Below, piece by piece: positions 10,923 to 22,228 of a DNA stretch of 64,000 nucleotides (its first letter is position 1; each line of letters starts with the position of its first letter). This DNA comes from Scenedesmus sp. ARA3 (taxonomy: Eukaryota > Chlorophyta > Chlorophyceae > Sphaeropleales > Scenedesmaceae), in contig RWJK01001277.1 in the NCBI GenBank assembly GCA_004335835.1, positions 2,637-66,636 of the forward strand, read 5' to 3'. A program made the translations under genes and the position numbers. The notes under the pieces are model-generated. The model saw only the letters and a program-made list of their open reading frames with translations. It was not told where the DNA came from and ran no database searches.

Positions 10923-13900
10923 ATGTCCGTGTGTTCTGCTCCAAGGCAAGCACTAGCAGCACATGGCAGTGTAAAGCAGTTGCTGTGCCTGGCCTTCCCC
11001 ATGCTATGCAGTGTACTGCTGGCGCTGGCGCGTGGCTCAGTGCTAGCTGTCATGCCGCTGCTGCCAGGCAACAGCACATGCAAAGCAGCACAAGCAGCAG
11101 CTGAAGCAGCAGCGGCAATAGCAGAGGCCTGCTCGATTCACCATGCTCAGCATCAGTTCACTGCCCTGGCATGGTTTGCTCAGCTGCGCCCTGCTAGATC
11201 CATCTCCTCTGCAAGGAACAGTCCATCACCAAGTCAGCAGCAGCAGCAATATCAGCAGCCTGGCGCTAGCCCGCACCAACAACAGGCCCAGCAAGGTGCA
11301 GCACATTCCTCACAGCAGCAGCAGCAGGTACACAGTAGCCAGCAGCAGTGGCAGCAGCAGCCGCGCTGTTCATTAGAGGCAGCAGAGGCACTGCTGGAGC
11401 CTGCGGTGCTGCTATCTGGCACAGCAGATGGACACTTGCAGATTCATAGTGCTGAAGGGCAGCTGCTGTTTCAGCAGCGCTTTGCTGCGACACCTGTGCT
11501 GGACATATTGGTGCGGCCACACTGCTCAGGTGAAGTCTGGCCCTGGATTGGTGGTTTTGTTACAGTATATGCATACATGCTGGCGTGCAGCAGCAGCAGC
11601 AGCCGTGGAAGCAGCAGGCACCAGTGCGGGGCTCTATGCTCCTGCAGCAATAGCGTTCAAGCTGTCATGGCAGTAGTACAGCAAGATGCATCCTCGATTT
11701 CTTTACCTTACTGTTTCTGTTGCGCTGCACGCTGCTGTCAATGCAGGGCTGTGCAGCAGCGATGCTAGCGAGGAGGTGTGTGTGGCGTACAGCAATGCAC
11801 TGGTGCGCATAAACACGCTGGACCTGAGATCACAGGTGGGTGCGGGCAGCACCTGCAAGGCTACTGCTGCGGCTGCGGCTGCTACTGCTGGTGATGCATG
11901 CAAATACACATGCAGCCCAGTGCTGTTGATTTGCCGCCAGCCCTCAGCATGGTGCAGCCATGAGCAGAAAGGACAGTGTTTGTGTATGAATGTGCAACCT
12001 GGTTTGCCGTCCATCATCAGAAGAAGTCATTTCCAGTGGAGTCACCGCCTCAAGATGTGTGCGCCTTCCTTCTGTGTGCATCTCTGCAGGTCCGCATGCT
12101 GCAGCTGGCACAGGGTGGGGGTGCCGCTGCTGCCGCCGGCATCGCCCCTCTGCCGCACACACGCTATGAGCTGCCAGCTACAGTAGGCCCTCGTGTGTCT
12201 GGGTTGAGCTTTGGCCTACTGCCTCACGACCTATACAGCTTGCTGTCGAGCGCGGCCAGCAGCAGCAGCGGCGGCGCTGGCGGCAGCAGGTCGCATGGCA
12301 AGCAGAAGATATGCATAGTAACAGGTGAGGTGGAGAGCGCGGCGCAGTGGTGCTATGCAAGACAGGTCTTACAGATTATACGGCATTGTTGTGCTGCAGC
12401 ATGTTTCTTTGTTGACATGGCGCATGGCAGGTACATGTTTGCTCTCTTTGCCGATGTGTCGGGCTGTGTTCTTGGTACTGAACTGCAACCTGTCAGCAGC
12501 CCTTGCACCAGCAGGCCAACACGCTGACCCTGCCTGTGCTGCTTCCTTCCGTGCATCCTCTACTGGCAGTGGGACGCGGGCCCTGCCTTGCTGCTTTCGA
12601 AGCCGAGGAGCGGCCCAGCAGGAGCACCCTGGCAGCACTCGTAGGTGGGTGGCACGCTTTTTCATCATGCTGTTACATTGCTGACGTGTGAAGTTTGCTT
12701 TCAAGGCACAACAGAGCTAGCGTCAACTGGTACGTCAACATGTGCAGCGGCATTGTGCTGGCTCCTGCAGAGCTCCCTGCAGCTGGCGTTTGGTCCAGCT
12801 GACACCCGTAGACAACAACATCAACATGTTGATCCACTCGTTCACCAATCACTTGTCAGCCTGCACTCAGGTGGCTCCTACTTCATACCAAACTGATGTC
12901 ATTTAACAATCAATCAGTTGTGGTGCACATACTGGCCAGTGATCCCTGCTGCTGCGACCGCCCTGCGTTTATGCATTGGCTGCTGCTCTGTGGCCTGACC
13001 GCTATGCTGCTGCAGGCATGGCCAGCAGCCTCACCGGTGGTGTTGTTGGTGCAGCCAGCAAGGCAGCTGGCTTTGGGCCAACCATGATGTACCATGGTGA
13101 GGATCACGATTAACGGCAAATGTGTTGCAGGCCTCTTTGCATGCTGCACCAATTGCTGCAATCGCTTACCAGACTAACACGTGTTATCTGCACGTTCTTT
13201 ATTCAAGGATATGTTGGCATTTTTGGCGCACTATCAAGCCTCTACACTTACCTGCAAGCTGCCTGCCCACCTGCCTGCAGGCGTGAAATCCCTGATGAAA
13301 CTGCCGCTAACAACCTGGTACAGCAGCAGCAGCACCACCAGCAGCAGCACCCACTCCCTCCTCACCTCACTACCCCAGCCAGTAGTATCCTTTGAGGACC
13401 TGCAGCAGCTGCCAAAGCCAGAGGCCATGATACTAGCAAAGCAGCTGCGGGATGATGACAGGGTGCTTGAGGGGCTGGTGCCAGCGCCTGCAGGCACGCT
13501 GCTTGTGGCACCTGACAGCCTGGGGCGCGTGCTGCTGGTGGATGGAGCCAGCATGGCTGCCGTGCGCATCTGGAAGGTGCGCTGCTCCTGCATTTCTAGC
13601 GGGTTTTTAATTGTGCTGTATGTATATTTGTCTGTGTCTTGCATGGTGCTGCAACCAGCGTGCAGGCTCTTGTTGCACTGCGTGCTGCGAATCTCAGGCG
13701 GGCTGCGTTGCTTTGTCTTTTGCGCAAGGCGCCAACCTGGAAACCCCATCCATGTCAAACCTCCGCACTCGCTGCTGCAGGGCTACCGTGACGCGCAGTG
13801 TGGCTGGCTGCTGCCGCCAGCCACCCACCCAGCAGCGCCCCTGGGCCTGCTGCTCGTGCTGTTTGCCCCAAAGCGCCAAACCCTAGAGATCTGGCTGCCA

Positions 13901-14098
13901 CGCTCGGGCCAGCGGCTAGCCAGTAGGGCAGTGCACTATCCTTGCTTGCTGGTGCCTGTGGGGTTGCCTTGTGGCGGCTGGGGGAGTGGCCCTGCCTGGC
14001 AGGCCTGGCAGCAGCGCTGCGGGTCTGCTACCACGCTGGTGATGAATGTGCAGAGCGGTGAGGTGTGGGATGCGATGGAGTGCCTGACGGAGGAGTGA
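10923..14098 (+). CDS. Rab3 GTPase-activating protein non-catalytic subunit-like (Rab3GAP2 N-terminal domain)
   Basis: The non-catalytic Rab3GAP subunit partners Rab3GAP1 to regulate Rab GTPases in membrane traffic and autophagy. Modelled exons are 10923-11529, 11747-11835, 12090-12365, 12497-12640, 12771-12807, 13016-13096, 13281-13576 and 13781-14098, about 615 residues. The diagnostic block spans the last two exons: DSLGRVLLVDGASMAAVRIWK joined to GYRDAQCGW, followed by VLFAPKRQTLEIWLPRSGQR, the RAB3GAP2_N signature. Earlier, SGTADGHLQIHSAEGQLLFQ and AYSNALVRINTLDLRSQ fit the family's beta-propeller start. Exon 1 contains Gln/Ser-rich insertions from CAG tracts. The protein stops soon after the N-terminal domain, much shorter than the ~1,390-residue animal protein. 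The exon 3 end and exon 4 start are the least certain junctions. Confidence 0.82.
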
Positions 14099-15106
14099 GA
14101 AGGGGCTTGAGAGGAGTGAGGCTGCTGGTAGAGTGAGGAATGGATACTGGAAGAGTGGCTGCATTTGCCCAGGAGTGGATGCTGGAAGAGTCAGTGGATG
14201 CTGGAAGAGTGAGTGAGCGGCTCTGTGAGTGCTGAGTAAGTGCCTGCAGGCGGAGTGAAGCCGGCAGGAGCCAGCAGCGCTGATGGTGTGCAGCACGGTA
14301 GCGGCAGGCAGTGCGGCAAAGCTTTGAAGCATTAGTGCCAGGTGTTCGAGTTGCAGCTGCACAGCTGCATCTGATGCAGCTGCAGGCCTTTGTACATTTG
14401 AGCAGTGTCCTGCCGAAGGTTGCTGACATCAATGCTGATTGAATGCAGCGATCACCGTGTAAGTAGTCGAGCAACGACTGCACCGCAGAACTCACCTTTA
14501 GGACCCCTGACTCGTTGAATGATGCAGCACTCAATCTTCCAGGCAGCCTACGTAGGGGTATACCCCAGGCTTGCTTGCCTGCTTCAATGTTAGAGGCTGA
14601 CCAGGCACTGGCTGCCAGCAGGGGCAACACGTCCATCGATCGAGTGATATCACTGCCACAGGCATGCACTAACCCTACCTGCTCTCACGCCGCAGCGCGT
14701 TTGCTTGTGCTGCCAACCACCTCACAAGATGTAACGTGAAACTGTCATGGCTATGAGCAGCTGACGGCTTCATGTGTCGTTTACGCCTCCTCGGGGCAAT
14801 GCAGTGCGCCACTGGAGGCACATGTTGACGTGTTGTTTTGCACCCTAGGGTGCCAGGTCTGGCACTAGCAGCAGATGACGCAGACAGTAGACACTGTATA
14901 AGCACGAACTTAGACATCCACCGAGCCCTGTCCAACAACACACGCGACCCTTACACAGTTGCGGAATCATACAGGGAGCGGCACCTTCATTATGTTACCA
15001 CATGAGCCATAGCAGCACAGGACGCAGAACGACAGCTATAGCTGCCTTTGCTGTGCAACAGTGCACCACAATGAGGGGTACTTGAAGACACAACATCCGC
15101 TGTCCA
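14099..15106. other. Convergent intergenic region with short tandem repeats
   Basis: This lies between the Rab3GAP2-like stop and the 3' end of the beta-helix gene. Just after the stop, 14095-14220 holds imperfect tandem copies of a GTGGATGCTGGAAGAGT-like unit. A TGTAA polyadenylation-type motif for the minus-strand gene lies at 14951-14955. No supported coding exon was seen. Confidence 0.55.
14951..14955 (-). terminator. Candidate TGTAA poly(A) signal of the beta-helix gene
   Basis: A minus-strand TGTAA about 150 bases beyond the stop codon at 15107. TGTAA is the usual polyadenylation signal of green algae. The motif is short, so the assignment rests on position. Confidence 0.4.
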
Positions 15107-16843
15107 TCAGCACAACGTGCCTTGCGGGAGCGGCCTACTCAAGTCACTGCTAGCACTGCCACTGCCTGGGCACTTTGTGGACCTCTGCAGCGGCCTGACA
15201 TTTGTGGGTTTCTGAGATCGGCTCGCTTCGGTATCTACTGTCAATGCCACTGCCACTGCATGCAGGTACGAACCGCTGTCATACACTCTGGATGCCATCA
15301 AAAAGCAATAGTTTGCCGCTTCTGGTAGTGACAACTTCGAGCCTAAAGTGCCAGGCGTTGTGGCAGGAATGATAGGATCTAAGGCTCCTGGCAACTCCAG
15401 CAAGCCATCATCAATGGTCACGCCTTTTGGAAGTGGCGCTGTTGGCATGGTTCCTGTGGCAGCACTGTTGCTGCCAGCAAGCTCACCGCCAGCGAAAAAT
15501 GTTACTGAAGCTCCAGTGCTGTCCTGCAGCCAGATGGCACTGCCAAATTGTGCAACATTGCCAGCCAGAACACTGCCAGCGGCTAATTCAAATCCGGCGC
15601 CAGCAGCACCAAACAGCGCCCCACCAACATTTGCAACATTGGTGTTGATTGAGGATCTGCCGATGAAGGTGATGTTGCTGTTTTCTGCCCATACGCCCCC
15701 GCCAGCTGCTGCAACATTGCCATTGATGGTGCTGCTGGCAAATGTTGCTGTGGCTTTGGCGGCCAGCAGTGCACCCCCTGCAGCTGCTGCATTGCTGGTC
15801 ACGCCACAGCTTTCCGCAGTAATGCGTGCGTGTTCACCAGCATAGATAGCCCCTCCTGCAAGTGCTGCATTGCGGTTCAACTTGCTGTTGCGTAGCAACA
15901 GCGAGGCACCTGCCGCAATTGACAAGGCCCCACCCACAATAGCTCTGTTTCTGGTCAAGATACTGTTGTCGACCTGTACTTTTGCATACCTGCCCTCGGC
16001 GTACACGCCACCGCCAATAGCAGCTTGGTTGTCTGTCAACTCTGTGTCCTTGATGTGCATGGTTGCATTGTCACGCACCAGCAATCCACCCCCATATATG
16101 CCACGGTGGCATCCACCAGGTTTGAAGCTCGTGTTGTTGGATATAACGCTGCCACAGCATATGCTTACTGTGGCATTATCATTTGCCCACACTCCGCCGC
16201 CCCCTAGCCCAGCGTTGTCACTGATGCGAGACCCTGCAATGACCACTTTTGCACTGTCATGAGCGCTGACGCCGCCACCATGATTTGCGCGTACCACGGA
16301 CTTGCCAGTAATGATTACTTGTGCTTGGCCTGCTGCGATTATTGCAGATGGATGCTGGCCACCGGTAGTGTTGATGAACCTGCTGCCATCTGTTACATGC
16401 ACTCTAGCATTGTCCATCGCCACCAATCCAACCCCTTCGTTGTTTGCCACGGTGATGCCTTTGAGGGTGACGTTGCTGTTGCCACCCACACACAGTATTG
16501 GTAGGTTGTGGTACACATTGGTGATGGTGCTGCGCACAATTGCGGCGCGTGTATCCCCCAGCAGCACCACAAGGCAATTGCTGTTTACAATCCCCCACCG
16601 AGGATATTCGTATTCACTGAATTCGACTCCTGTGAAGCTTGGCTTGAAGCTCTTGAGTTCTGGTGCCAGGGCGACGACCACCTTTCCACCACCAGTGCAG
16701 GCCATCTTTGCTGTTCCATAGAAGCGGTCGAAAAACTCTGTTCGGCCACTCAGACTCAGGACACATTCTGATGTCGCTGCTACCGCCGGCAGGAGGGGCC
16801 TGGTTACATCAGCAGCTGCTGCCTGGCGCTGCTGACTCTTTTG

Positions 16844-16882
<39 letters not shown>

Positions 16883-16936
16883 AAAGGTGCTGCAGCAGAC
16901 GCATAACAAAATAGTTCCCGTGACTTTTGCAGACAT
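15107..16936 (-). CDS. Secreted right-handed beta-helix protein with PMP-like repeats, intronless
   Basis: A single open frame of 609 residues. It starts MSAKVTGTILLCVCCSTFAA, a signal peptide, followed by about 15 alanines encoded by a triplet tract. The body is built of ~20-25-residue repeats containing GGGVxAxxxA and xxxNxA elements, such as NHGGGVSAHDSAKVVIAGS, GGGGVWANDNATV, GGALSIAAGA and AGGGVWAENSNITF. These resemble the GGxxx/FxxN repeats of polymorphic outer membrane proteins and parallel beta-helix folds (Chlam_PMP/pectate-lyase-like). The likely role is extracellular or cell-wall surface binding; no catalytic residues can be assigned. The last ~70 residues are not repetitive. The lack of introns contrasts with every neighbouring gene and may mean retroposition, transfer, or simply a repetitive single-exon gene. 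Confidence 0.85.
16842..16881. repeat. Triplet tract encoding polyalanine
   Basis: (CTG)n on the + strand, CAG-sense for the minus-strand beta-helix gene, read in the GCA frame as ~15 alanines after the signal peptide. Confidence 0.9.
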
Positions 16937-18165
16937 AGCAACAGAACTTTAAGCACTCGGAATCGCGAGGAGGCAAATCCGTGCGAGATATATCGAGTGC
17001 TACTACACACGTCGAGTCCTGACCATGGTGAGCAGACCCAGGTTGCGACTGGAGTTTCAAAAAAAAGGCACACAGCATACGACAGAACGGGATGTCGCTG
17101 TGTGTCAGGCGAAGCAGAGTAGAGTGAGCAGGTACTGACATCCAGGTGTACTGTTACTGAACACGAATGGTCCCCTGGGACCGCCGTTTTGACGGTGATA
17201 ACAGCGGGGTGCCGTTACATTTAAATAGAGAATTGCAAGTCGACGCAGCTACCGAGATCTGCTTGCTCAGGGAGTGTGTGATGCTATCCTCAAGAGCTCT
17301 CACAAACCATGCACCTGTGCAACCTGGCCCGCACGCCAGGTGCACTGCGGCAGGGAGTGCACACTGCTGCATAAAACATTTGTGTGCTCTGAAAGGTCCA
17401 AGGTCTCCGCACCGTCAAGTCTTGGAATGGGTTTGTCCGTCAGAGCCCTAAAAACCGCACGCCAATGTTGCGCCCGTGGAAAACACTGTGGCGTGGCACG
17501 CCCTGACAGCCCACGCCACCAAGGCACCATCCTCAAACATGACATCACCACATGCACAAACCGTGCCAGCAGCTCCATCAACTGCCAGGCTGCAGCTCAA
17601 CCGCTACCATCAAGCTGCGCAGCCCGCCCCCTCACAGCAGGCTGGAGACGCTGCTTCCCAGCACCATCATGATGTCTCCAAGCAAGCTGTTGCACAAGCA
17701 ACATCCGACGCCGCCAGCCCCACGGCTGCGCAAGCATTAACAGCAGCAACAGCCCCCTCACAGCATGCCGGACATGCTGCTGCCCACCATCATGTCCTGG
17801 AAGCCTGCCCCCGCCAGCGCTGCGCCTGTCATGCTGGCCATGCCCGACCTGCCAGCAATTGGAGGCGCTGTCGCCAGGCCCAGCTGCGGGCCGTAGATCA
17901 CATACCTGCAAGCAGAAGAAGAAGCAGAGCAGGAGAAGCAGAGCAGAACTTGTGAGCTTCGAAAATGAATTCAGGACTTGCAGCCATGGTAGCGGGGCCC
18001 ATCTAGACATGTGCTTTCTGCTCTTCACACAAGTAGGAGAGCAAGCTGCTCAGCACATGCATACTGTCCACGCAGTCAGCAGCCGCTGCGCACAGAAAGC
18101 CCATGCAGCGCTTAACCTGCTTCGCAAGCAATGCTTGTGCAACATGGCGGACCAGCACCGTCGCC
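16937..18165. other. Intergenic region upstream of the beta-helix gene
   Basis: This contains the beta-helix gene promoter and the 3' UTR of the unrecognised gene ending at 18166. Open frames near 17476-17955 are Ala/His/Gln-rich, have no partner exons, and look like chance frames. I see no RNA gene. Confidence 0.5.
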
Positions 18166-19575
18166 TCACCGCCTCAGCAGGCAGAGGTAGGCGTAGCTCT
18201 CATCATACGGCAGGCCAGCAGCCTCAGGCAGCGACGCAACCGTGCTCTGGAAGGGCTTCAGGGTTGAGGAGCGCGGGCCAGGGCTGGCACCCACCACTGA
18301 GCCGGTGCCACTGCCCACAGCCGGCTGCCGCGGGCTGCTGCCTGACACACCCGGCGCCTGCGCTGCTGCTGCTGCCGCTGCTGCTGCAGCGGCTATTGTG
18401 GAGTCGTCCTGCCGAGTCGAGATGCCTGCATGGAGCAAGATGCAGATTCATAGCTGTAGCAGTAGCAGCAACAGTGCCACCAAGCCCCCATATCATAAGT
18501 GCCATAAGCAGTATGTGGCCGCTGTACTGTCAATTGATAGGGTGTCGCAGTGAGGTAGCAAGCAGCGCAACGCCTACTGTAAGCGCCTCCCAGCATCACA
18601 ATTGACGCGCAACGACCAGAGGAACAGTGCTGCAGGAAAGCCATGCCAGCATGCACAGCCCACACGCACCTGCTGCGTTTAGCGTGCCAGCTGTCGGCTG
18701 CAGCCGCTTCAGCGCTGCAGGCGTGGCCACAGCGCTCAGGTCCACGCCATGCGCTGCCATGGCAGCCTTGACAGCGCCAACACTGCGGCCTGCAGCAAAC
18801 ATTGGAAAGCAGCAGCATGTCGTCCAGCAGGGCACTCAGCGCAGATCAGCAGCGTTTACAAGCCCGACACTTGCAAATCAGAAGCACACCATGTCCTATG
18901 CAGACCACGGTTCCTTAGTGCTTTGGGGCTCCACTGTGTGGTGTTGCTGCTCACCTGTCTGCGGTGCTGTGCGCGGCACCCTGCTCTGTGCTGCCGTCAG
19001 CGCGTCCCGCTCCGCCTTGTCAGCCAGCAGCCCCCGCGCCACCATGGGCGAGGACACAGACTGAGACACCAGCGGGGTGTTGCTCTGTGACGCCACCTGC
19101 AACATCATACACGCGCGTAGCAGCACCAGAGCAGAAGCGTCACCTAACTGTGTGTGAAGAGACACGCAGCGTCACATTCAAGATTGCGCAGAGCTGCAGT
19201 GGCACTTGCAGGACTGTCAAGCACAACCACACACTGCAGGCTTCAAACAAGGAGGTTCCTCAGAACGCACATAATGCTGCGTACCGCCTCTTAACCTCAG
19301 CTGCCCTCGCCACCTCCAACACTGTACACAGCCACCTCAAACGTTGTCATCCAACTCCCACTCACCTGCACCCCAAGTGCTGCAGGCTTCTCATACAGAC
19401 CGCTGATGAGCTTTGCGTGCAGCGAGCGGTTGTCTGTCTCGTTCTTCAGGCTCCAGATCTGAGTGACTGTCAGGCTGTCCACGCTGCGCTGCGGCCCATT
19501 CACGCGCGCCGCAATGTTGAAGTGCCGGCCCCTGCAGCACAAGCAAAGCAGCTTTCAACGACGCACTGCTGTCCA

Positions 19576-19625
<50 letters not shown>

Positions 19626-21104
19626 TGCTGCTACACGACACCATGCAGCTGCGAGTGTATTGACACAGGCTGCCAAAATGGTGGAGCGCCGGGCCTGTGG
19701 TGATGCCTGCACTGCAGTGGGCCCTGGTGCTGCAGTGGGCCCTGGTGCTGCAGCAGCCTGCTGTGCCGCAAGCAGCCAGCCAGTGCCCCACCCACAGCAT
19801 CCCAACTGAACAGCCTGACCATCTGACTCTGCAGCAGCCTAGCTATGTGCCACGTGCATGCAGTGCCCCGCCCACCTGAACAGCCTATCCAGCTCCTGGT
19901 GTATCGCCTGCTGCTTGCCCACGCGCTCAAATGCCTCATCAAGCACAGCTGCCATGCTGCTGTACAGCGCCTCAAAGAAGCGCCTGCGCAAGGAAACACA
20001 GCACAAACACAGCAGGTGTTCCTGAGAGTGGCGGATGTACCCACTAGCTGCACATTGACATGCTTGCTGCTGCTGTTGTCTTGCTGCAGCTGAATAACTG
20101 CAGTACCACTGTAGTCAGTTGCGTGTAACACTCTGCAACTTCTGCTGTGCAGAGCTGCTGCTGCTGCAGCTGCTGCTGCTGCTGCTGCTGCTGGCCTCAC
20201 CTGTCCTTCTGCGGCTTCTTGTAGCTGCTGTGCTTCATGATGACCTCGCAGTAGGGCTGACTCAGCGCCATGCGCTGGCTGGCAGCCTCATCCTCCAGCT
20301 CCTTGAGCCGAGCTGCCACCAGGTACGGGTTGTAGCCTGACACACAAACAGAGCATATGCACACATACGTGTGCGGGACAAGGTTGGGACACATGGAGAA
20401 AGCATGGGAACAGCCACACATAGAGAAAGTAAGGTCAGGACACATGGAGAAAGCACGAGAACAGCCATGTTGTGCAGCTGCAGTGAGTACTGTTTTGATG
20501 CTGCAGCTGCTGCTTCGCTTCCTCACTGACCGGTAGTCGATGCAGCTGAGGCATGCATGCAGCAGCTGCCCAGCTGTAGTGCATGATGGATTTTGCTGCT
20601 CTGGCCCTGCTGTGAAGACATCCAATTGCTGCAGTTGCGGTACAAATACTGCTGAGCAGCAGATGCTGCAGCAGCCTCACCTTCTAAATGCTGCTGCCTT
20701 GAGCGCTCCATGCACCGCACCAGCGCCTCATGCTGAAACAGTGCACACAGGTACAGGATGAGGCCATGCAGCAACCGGTCAAACAGTTGACCCTGGTAGA
20801 AGTGCACAAACGCTGCTGGCACGGACTCCTCAACTGCCTTCAGCACTTTCGTCTTTGCAGCGCCGAGGTTGAAGCTGCAGTGCCGTAGCAGATGGGCAGA
20901 AATAAATAAAACAAGCTGGTTGTGTTCAATAGTACATAGGGGTATGTGCTGGGTTCTGACAGGCACAAGTTGATGCCTGGCACGTGCAGGCTGTACAGGC
21001 AGCTGCTGTAGTAGTGCTGCTGTGCTCAGAACCAACTTTTTGGCCAGCTTGCAGTCAACAGCGCAGACGAAGAGCTGCCAGACTGGCACATCCATCGGCT
21101 GCAT
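18166..21104 (-). CDS. Unrecognised 383-residue protein with a helical core
   Basis: Eight exons (descending): 21104-21037, 20874-20681, 20336-20201, 19983-19876, 19531-19366, 19096-18955, 18789-18670 and 18383-18166. All are GT-AG with compatible phases, totalling 384 codons, so this is a real gene. I do not recognise the family. The first ~220 residues look conserved and mostly helical, with blocks such as VPAAFVHFYQGQLFDRLLHG, YNPYLVAARLKELEDEAAS, SYKKPQKDRRFFEALYSSM and FRGRHFNIAARVNGP. The C-terminal ~150 residues are Ala/Ser/Pro-rich and probably disordered, including a poly-Ala run at the last intron boundary. No signal peptide, membrane segment or catalytic motif is apparent. An additional 5' exon cannot be excluded. 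Confidence 0.75.
19577..19625. repeat. Intronic (CTG)n tract
   Basis: About 14 CTG triplets on the + strand inside an intron of the unrecognised minus-strand gene. It reads CAG in that transcript, an exception to the CUG-sense rule seen at other introns. Confidence 0.9.
20370..20468. repeat. Short intronic tandem repeat
   Basis: Two copies of a ~55-bp unit containing GGACACATGGAGAAAGCA followed by GAACAGCCA, inside an intron of the unrecognised gene. Confidence 0.7.
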
Positions 21105-22228
21105 GCCCTTCTCGCTGCTTGTAGCTCACTCGAACTCAGCAGCAATGTTCCTCCGGGTCCCTGAGACTCCACTGATTGTGCTGCCTGCCACGCTAGTTTT
21201 GCGCACTGCCACCGCCGGTCCGACACTGCCCGACAACGCAGCAGGTGTGAGAGCTGCCATGTTGGAGCTCTCATTGCCCGAATGCACTGCTTGGCGGTAG
21301 CACGGCACGAGAAGCACAGACAGTGCACATGGCACTACCAGCGCTGTGAAAGGCTATTTGAACGCCAGTCTTACGCTCCACACTCAATTTTCGAACTTGA
21401 GCAACCTTGACAGCGGCGGATGTACCCCTGGCATCGTGAGTGTGTAACTAGGGCTTGCCGTCATGCCATGACGGTCATGGGGCTGAGCCCGGCTCACTAA
21501 GACGCACTCTCCGTGATAACCAAGGCCCAGCATCAACTTGATGGCTGTTCAAGCTCAAGCAAGGTCATCAATCGCTGGGCCATGCGGTAACTGCCCGTGC
21601 ATGTGATCATCAAGGCAACCTGTGGTGGGACTCTGCACACAGGGAAGGTCACCTGCAGCGGTACAAGACATGTAGCACACGGGCTGCTGAGCTCGAAGTA
21701 TCACCATATGATTACACATGAATAATACAGCACCAGCACTGCAGTTTGCAGCAGGCCCAACTCTCTGTTACAGCAGTGTGCCGCATCCCCACTAAAGTCA
21801 TACGTTGGGGTCACACATCAGCAGGACACGTGTGCTTGGAGGATAAGCGTCCAGGCTGCTGTACGCTGAGAAAGCACACAACATCACCAAACGCCAACAT
21901 GTGCAATGCCTGATTAGGACAATGTAGCATTAGCGAGGTAGACAAACTGCGCCGAGATATCATGGCAACTAGACAAGGTCTTCGGCGCGTGCTTCCCAAG
22001 AGGAGCTCACCATACTGACATGCTACAACGTTTCAAACCACACCAAGGTATGTGCTCAACAAGCAAACCATATGTGCAATAAACAGAGTGCAGGTCAAAC
22101 TAATACATTGTTGTTGTGCACGTGCAGGCACAGGTACACCAACAAGTCCCATCAAGCAGCAGCAGCTGCAAGCAGCACTGCATTTAGCACAGAGCCGCTG
22201 CGTGCTGCTGCAGGAGCCACGCAGCAGC
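21105..22228. other. Intergenic region
   Basis: This lies between the start of the unrecognised gene and the 3' end of the FAD oxidase gene. It holds the former's promoter and the latter's 3' UTR. No supported coding exon or RNA gene was seen. Confidence 0.55.

Noticed and set aside
17476..17955. 159-residue Ala/His/Gln-rich + strand frame
   Set aside because: Low complexity, no recognisable family, and no supporting splice or 3' signals.
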